DNA of 7,795 nt from Candidatus Stygibacter frigidus (GTDB taxonomy: Bacteria; Cloacimonadota; Cloacimonadia; Cloacimonadales; TCS61). Location of the stretch: assembly GCA_030765325.1 (NCBI GenBank), contig JAVCCT010000339.1:1-7795 (forward strand). The letters run 5' to 3'. Under the pieces are notes generated by a model. It was not told the origin of the DNA and searched no databases. It was given only the letters and a program-made list of their open reading frames with translations. Position numbers and translations under genes: made by a program. Below, piece by piece: positions 7,422 through 7,795 of the stretch. The stretch's first letter is position 1, and each line of letters opens with the position of its first letter.

Positions 7422-7449
7422 ATCATATAAGATGTAAATGCCCTGGCAA
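7422..7449 (-). promoter_or_regulatory. Predicted sigma70-type promoter of the AAA ATPase
   Basis: On the minus strand, TTGCCA (7444-7449; five of six to TTGACA) and TATGAT (7422-7427; five of six to TATAAT) are 16 bases apart. Transcription would begin near 7415 and give a leader of roughly 85 bases. It lies downstream of the tldD-like terminator, as expected for an independently transcribed gene. Two six-base near-matches in AT-rich sequence are suggestive only. Confidence 0.45.
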
Positions 7450-7543
7450 ATGGGGAAAACATCTTAATATTAAACACAGTTAATCAAATTACCCTTCCAA
7501 TTCATATCCCGAAGCGATAACTACAATCTTAGTCCCCCCCCCC

Positions 7544-7573
7544 AAAAAAAACCGGAGCTGAAAAGCTCCGGTT
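7544..7573 (-). terminator. Rho-independent terminator of the tldD-like gene
   Basis: The ten-base arms 7550-7559 and 7564-7573 (core ACCGGAGCT / AGCTCCGGT) are perfectly complementary around a four-base loop. On the minus strand the stem is followed by a run of T (complement of the A-run 7544-7551, two of whose bases pair in the stem). It lies about 20 bases after the minus-strand stop codon at 7593-7595. It is a strong, GC-rich terminator. Confidence 0.9.
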
Positions 7574-7592
7574 CGTAAGAATTACTAAAGAA

Positions 7593-7795
7593 TTAAGCTT
7601 TCACATTTACTACGATATTCCGAAATCTGGCAGGAGCTACCCCATGAGAGAGGTGCATTGTCTGCCCGGGTTCACCTTTTCCGCAGTGGAATGTGCCGTG
7701 CATTTCCCATTCTTCTTCTCCGCAGATGCGGTCACAGGCATTCCAGAACTGAGGTGTGATACCAAAATAAGTAGGTTCTTTAACTAAGCCGGTAA
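7593..7795 (-). CDS. TldD/PmbA-family metalloprotease, C-terminal fragment
   Basis: The last 66 codons of a minus-strand gene run off the right edge; its start lies outside the window. The visible C-terminus contains FHCGKGEPGQ, then SHGVAPARFRN and a hydrophobic beta-type end (IVVNVKA). A CGK-G-x-Q/P motif followed by a hydrophobic final strand is the C-terminal signature of TldD-type proteins. In E. coli TldD a cysteine in the equivalent CGK motif is, to my knowledge, the third zinc ligand beside the HExxxH histidines. The cysteine here (codon 7683-7685) fits that role, so this is probably the catalytic TldD-type partner and not the TldE/PmbA-type one. TldD/TldE act in the cytoplasm on small unfolded peptides, for example in peptide maturation. 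The HExxxH motif is not visible. The family call is reasonable from the signature alone but cannot be confirmed from 66 residues. Confidence 0.7.
   Translation of the reverse strand, partial: TGLVKEPTYFGITPQFWNACDRICGEEEWEMHGTFHCGKGEPGQTMHLSHGVAPARFRNIVVNVKA

Noticed and set aside
7246..7437. 63-codon plus-strand ORF over the ATPase start and leader
   Set aside because: It is antisense to the ATPase N-terminus and Walker A region, has no evident ribosome binding site and shows no recognisable protein features.
1..7795. CRISPR array, rRNA, tRNA or insertion sequence
   Set aside because: I saw no regularly spaced repeats, no rRNA sequence, no tRNA cloverleaf, and no transposase or terminal inverted repeats long enough to support an IS.

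Overview
This window looks like a piece of an AT-rich Gram-negative chromosome. An outer-membrane TolC-family protein with a signal peptide implies a diderm. Genes start behind readable GAGG/AGGA-type ribosome binding sites. Full-length permeases of about 800 residues carrying two FtsX modules each are typical of the Fibrobacterota-Chlorobiota-Bacteroidota (FCB) group. My best guess is a Candidatus Cloacimonadota-like or related FCB lineage. This rests on overall impression of gene style, not on a marker gene, so it is tentative.

Positions 1-5905, plus strand: the 3' part of an operon for a MacB-type (FtsX/LolE-like) ABC export machine. The order is a 5'-truncated permease (1-1895), a complete paralogous permease (1905-4289), a small 89-residue protein of unknown function (4305-4574) and a TolC-family outer-membrane protein (4587-5831). 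Gaps are only 9, 15 and 12 bases, and a good rho-independent terminator (5888-5913) closes the unit. The ATP-hydrolysing subunit and a periplasmic adaptor (HlyD/MacA type), which such machines need, are not in the window and presumably lie upstream. Inferred model: the inner-membrane permeases are driven by a cytoplasmic ATPase and push a substrate from the periplasm through an adaptor-TolC conduit. The substrate cannot be read from the sequence.

Positions 5914-6105 are a non-coding stretch between convergent genes. It holds two perfect 13-base palindromes of the same architecture (6-base arms around a central A) and a plus-strand hairpin followed by a T-tract that no plus-strand gene explains.

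Positions 6106-7329, minus strand: a stand-alone AAA-family ATPase with a C-terminal DUF4143-type region (AAA_14 family). It has its own plausible promoter (7422-7449) and ribosome binding site. It appears functionally unrelated to the export operon.

Positions 7544-7795, minus strand: a strong terminator and, upstream of it on that strand, the last 66 codons of a TldD-type metalloprotease, running off the right edge. An unusual C10-A8 homopolymer junction sits beside the terminator.

The window contains no rRNA, CRISPR array or recognisable insertion sequence, and I recognised no tRNA. The least explained items are the small conserved-looking operon protein and the palindrome/hairpin block between the convergent genes.
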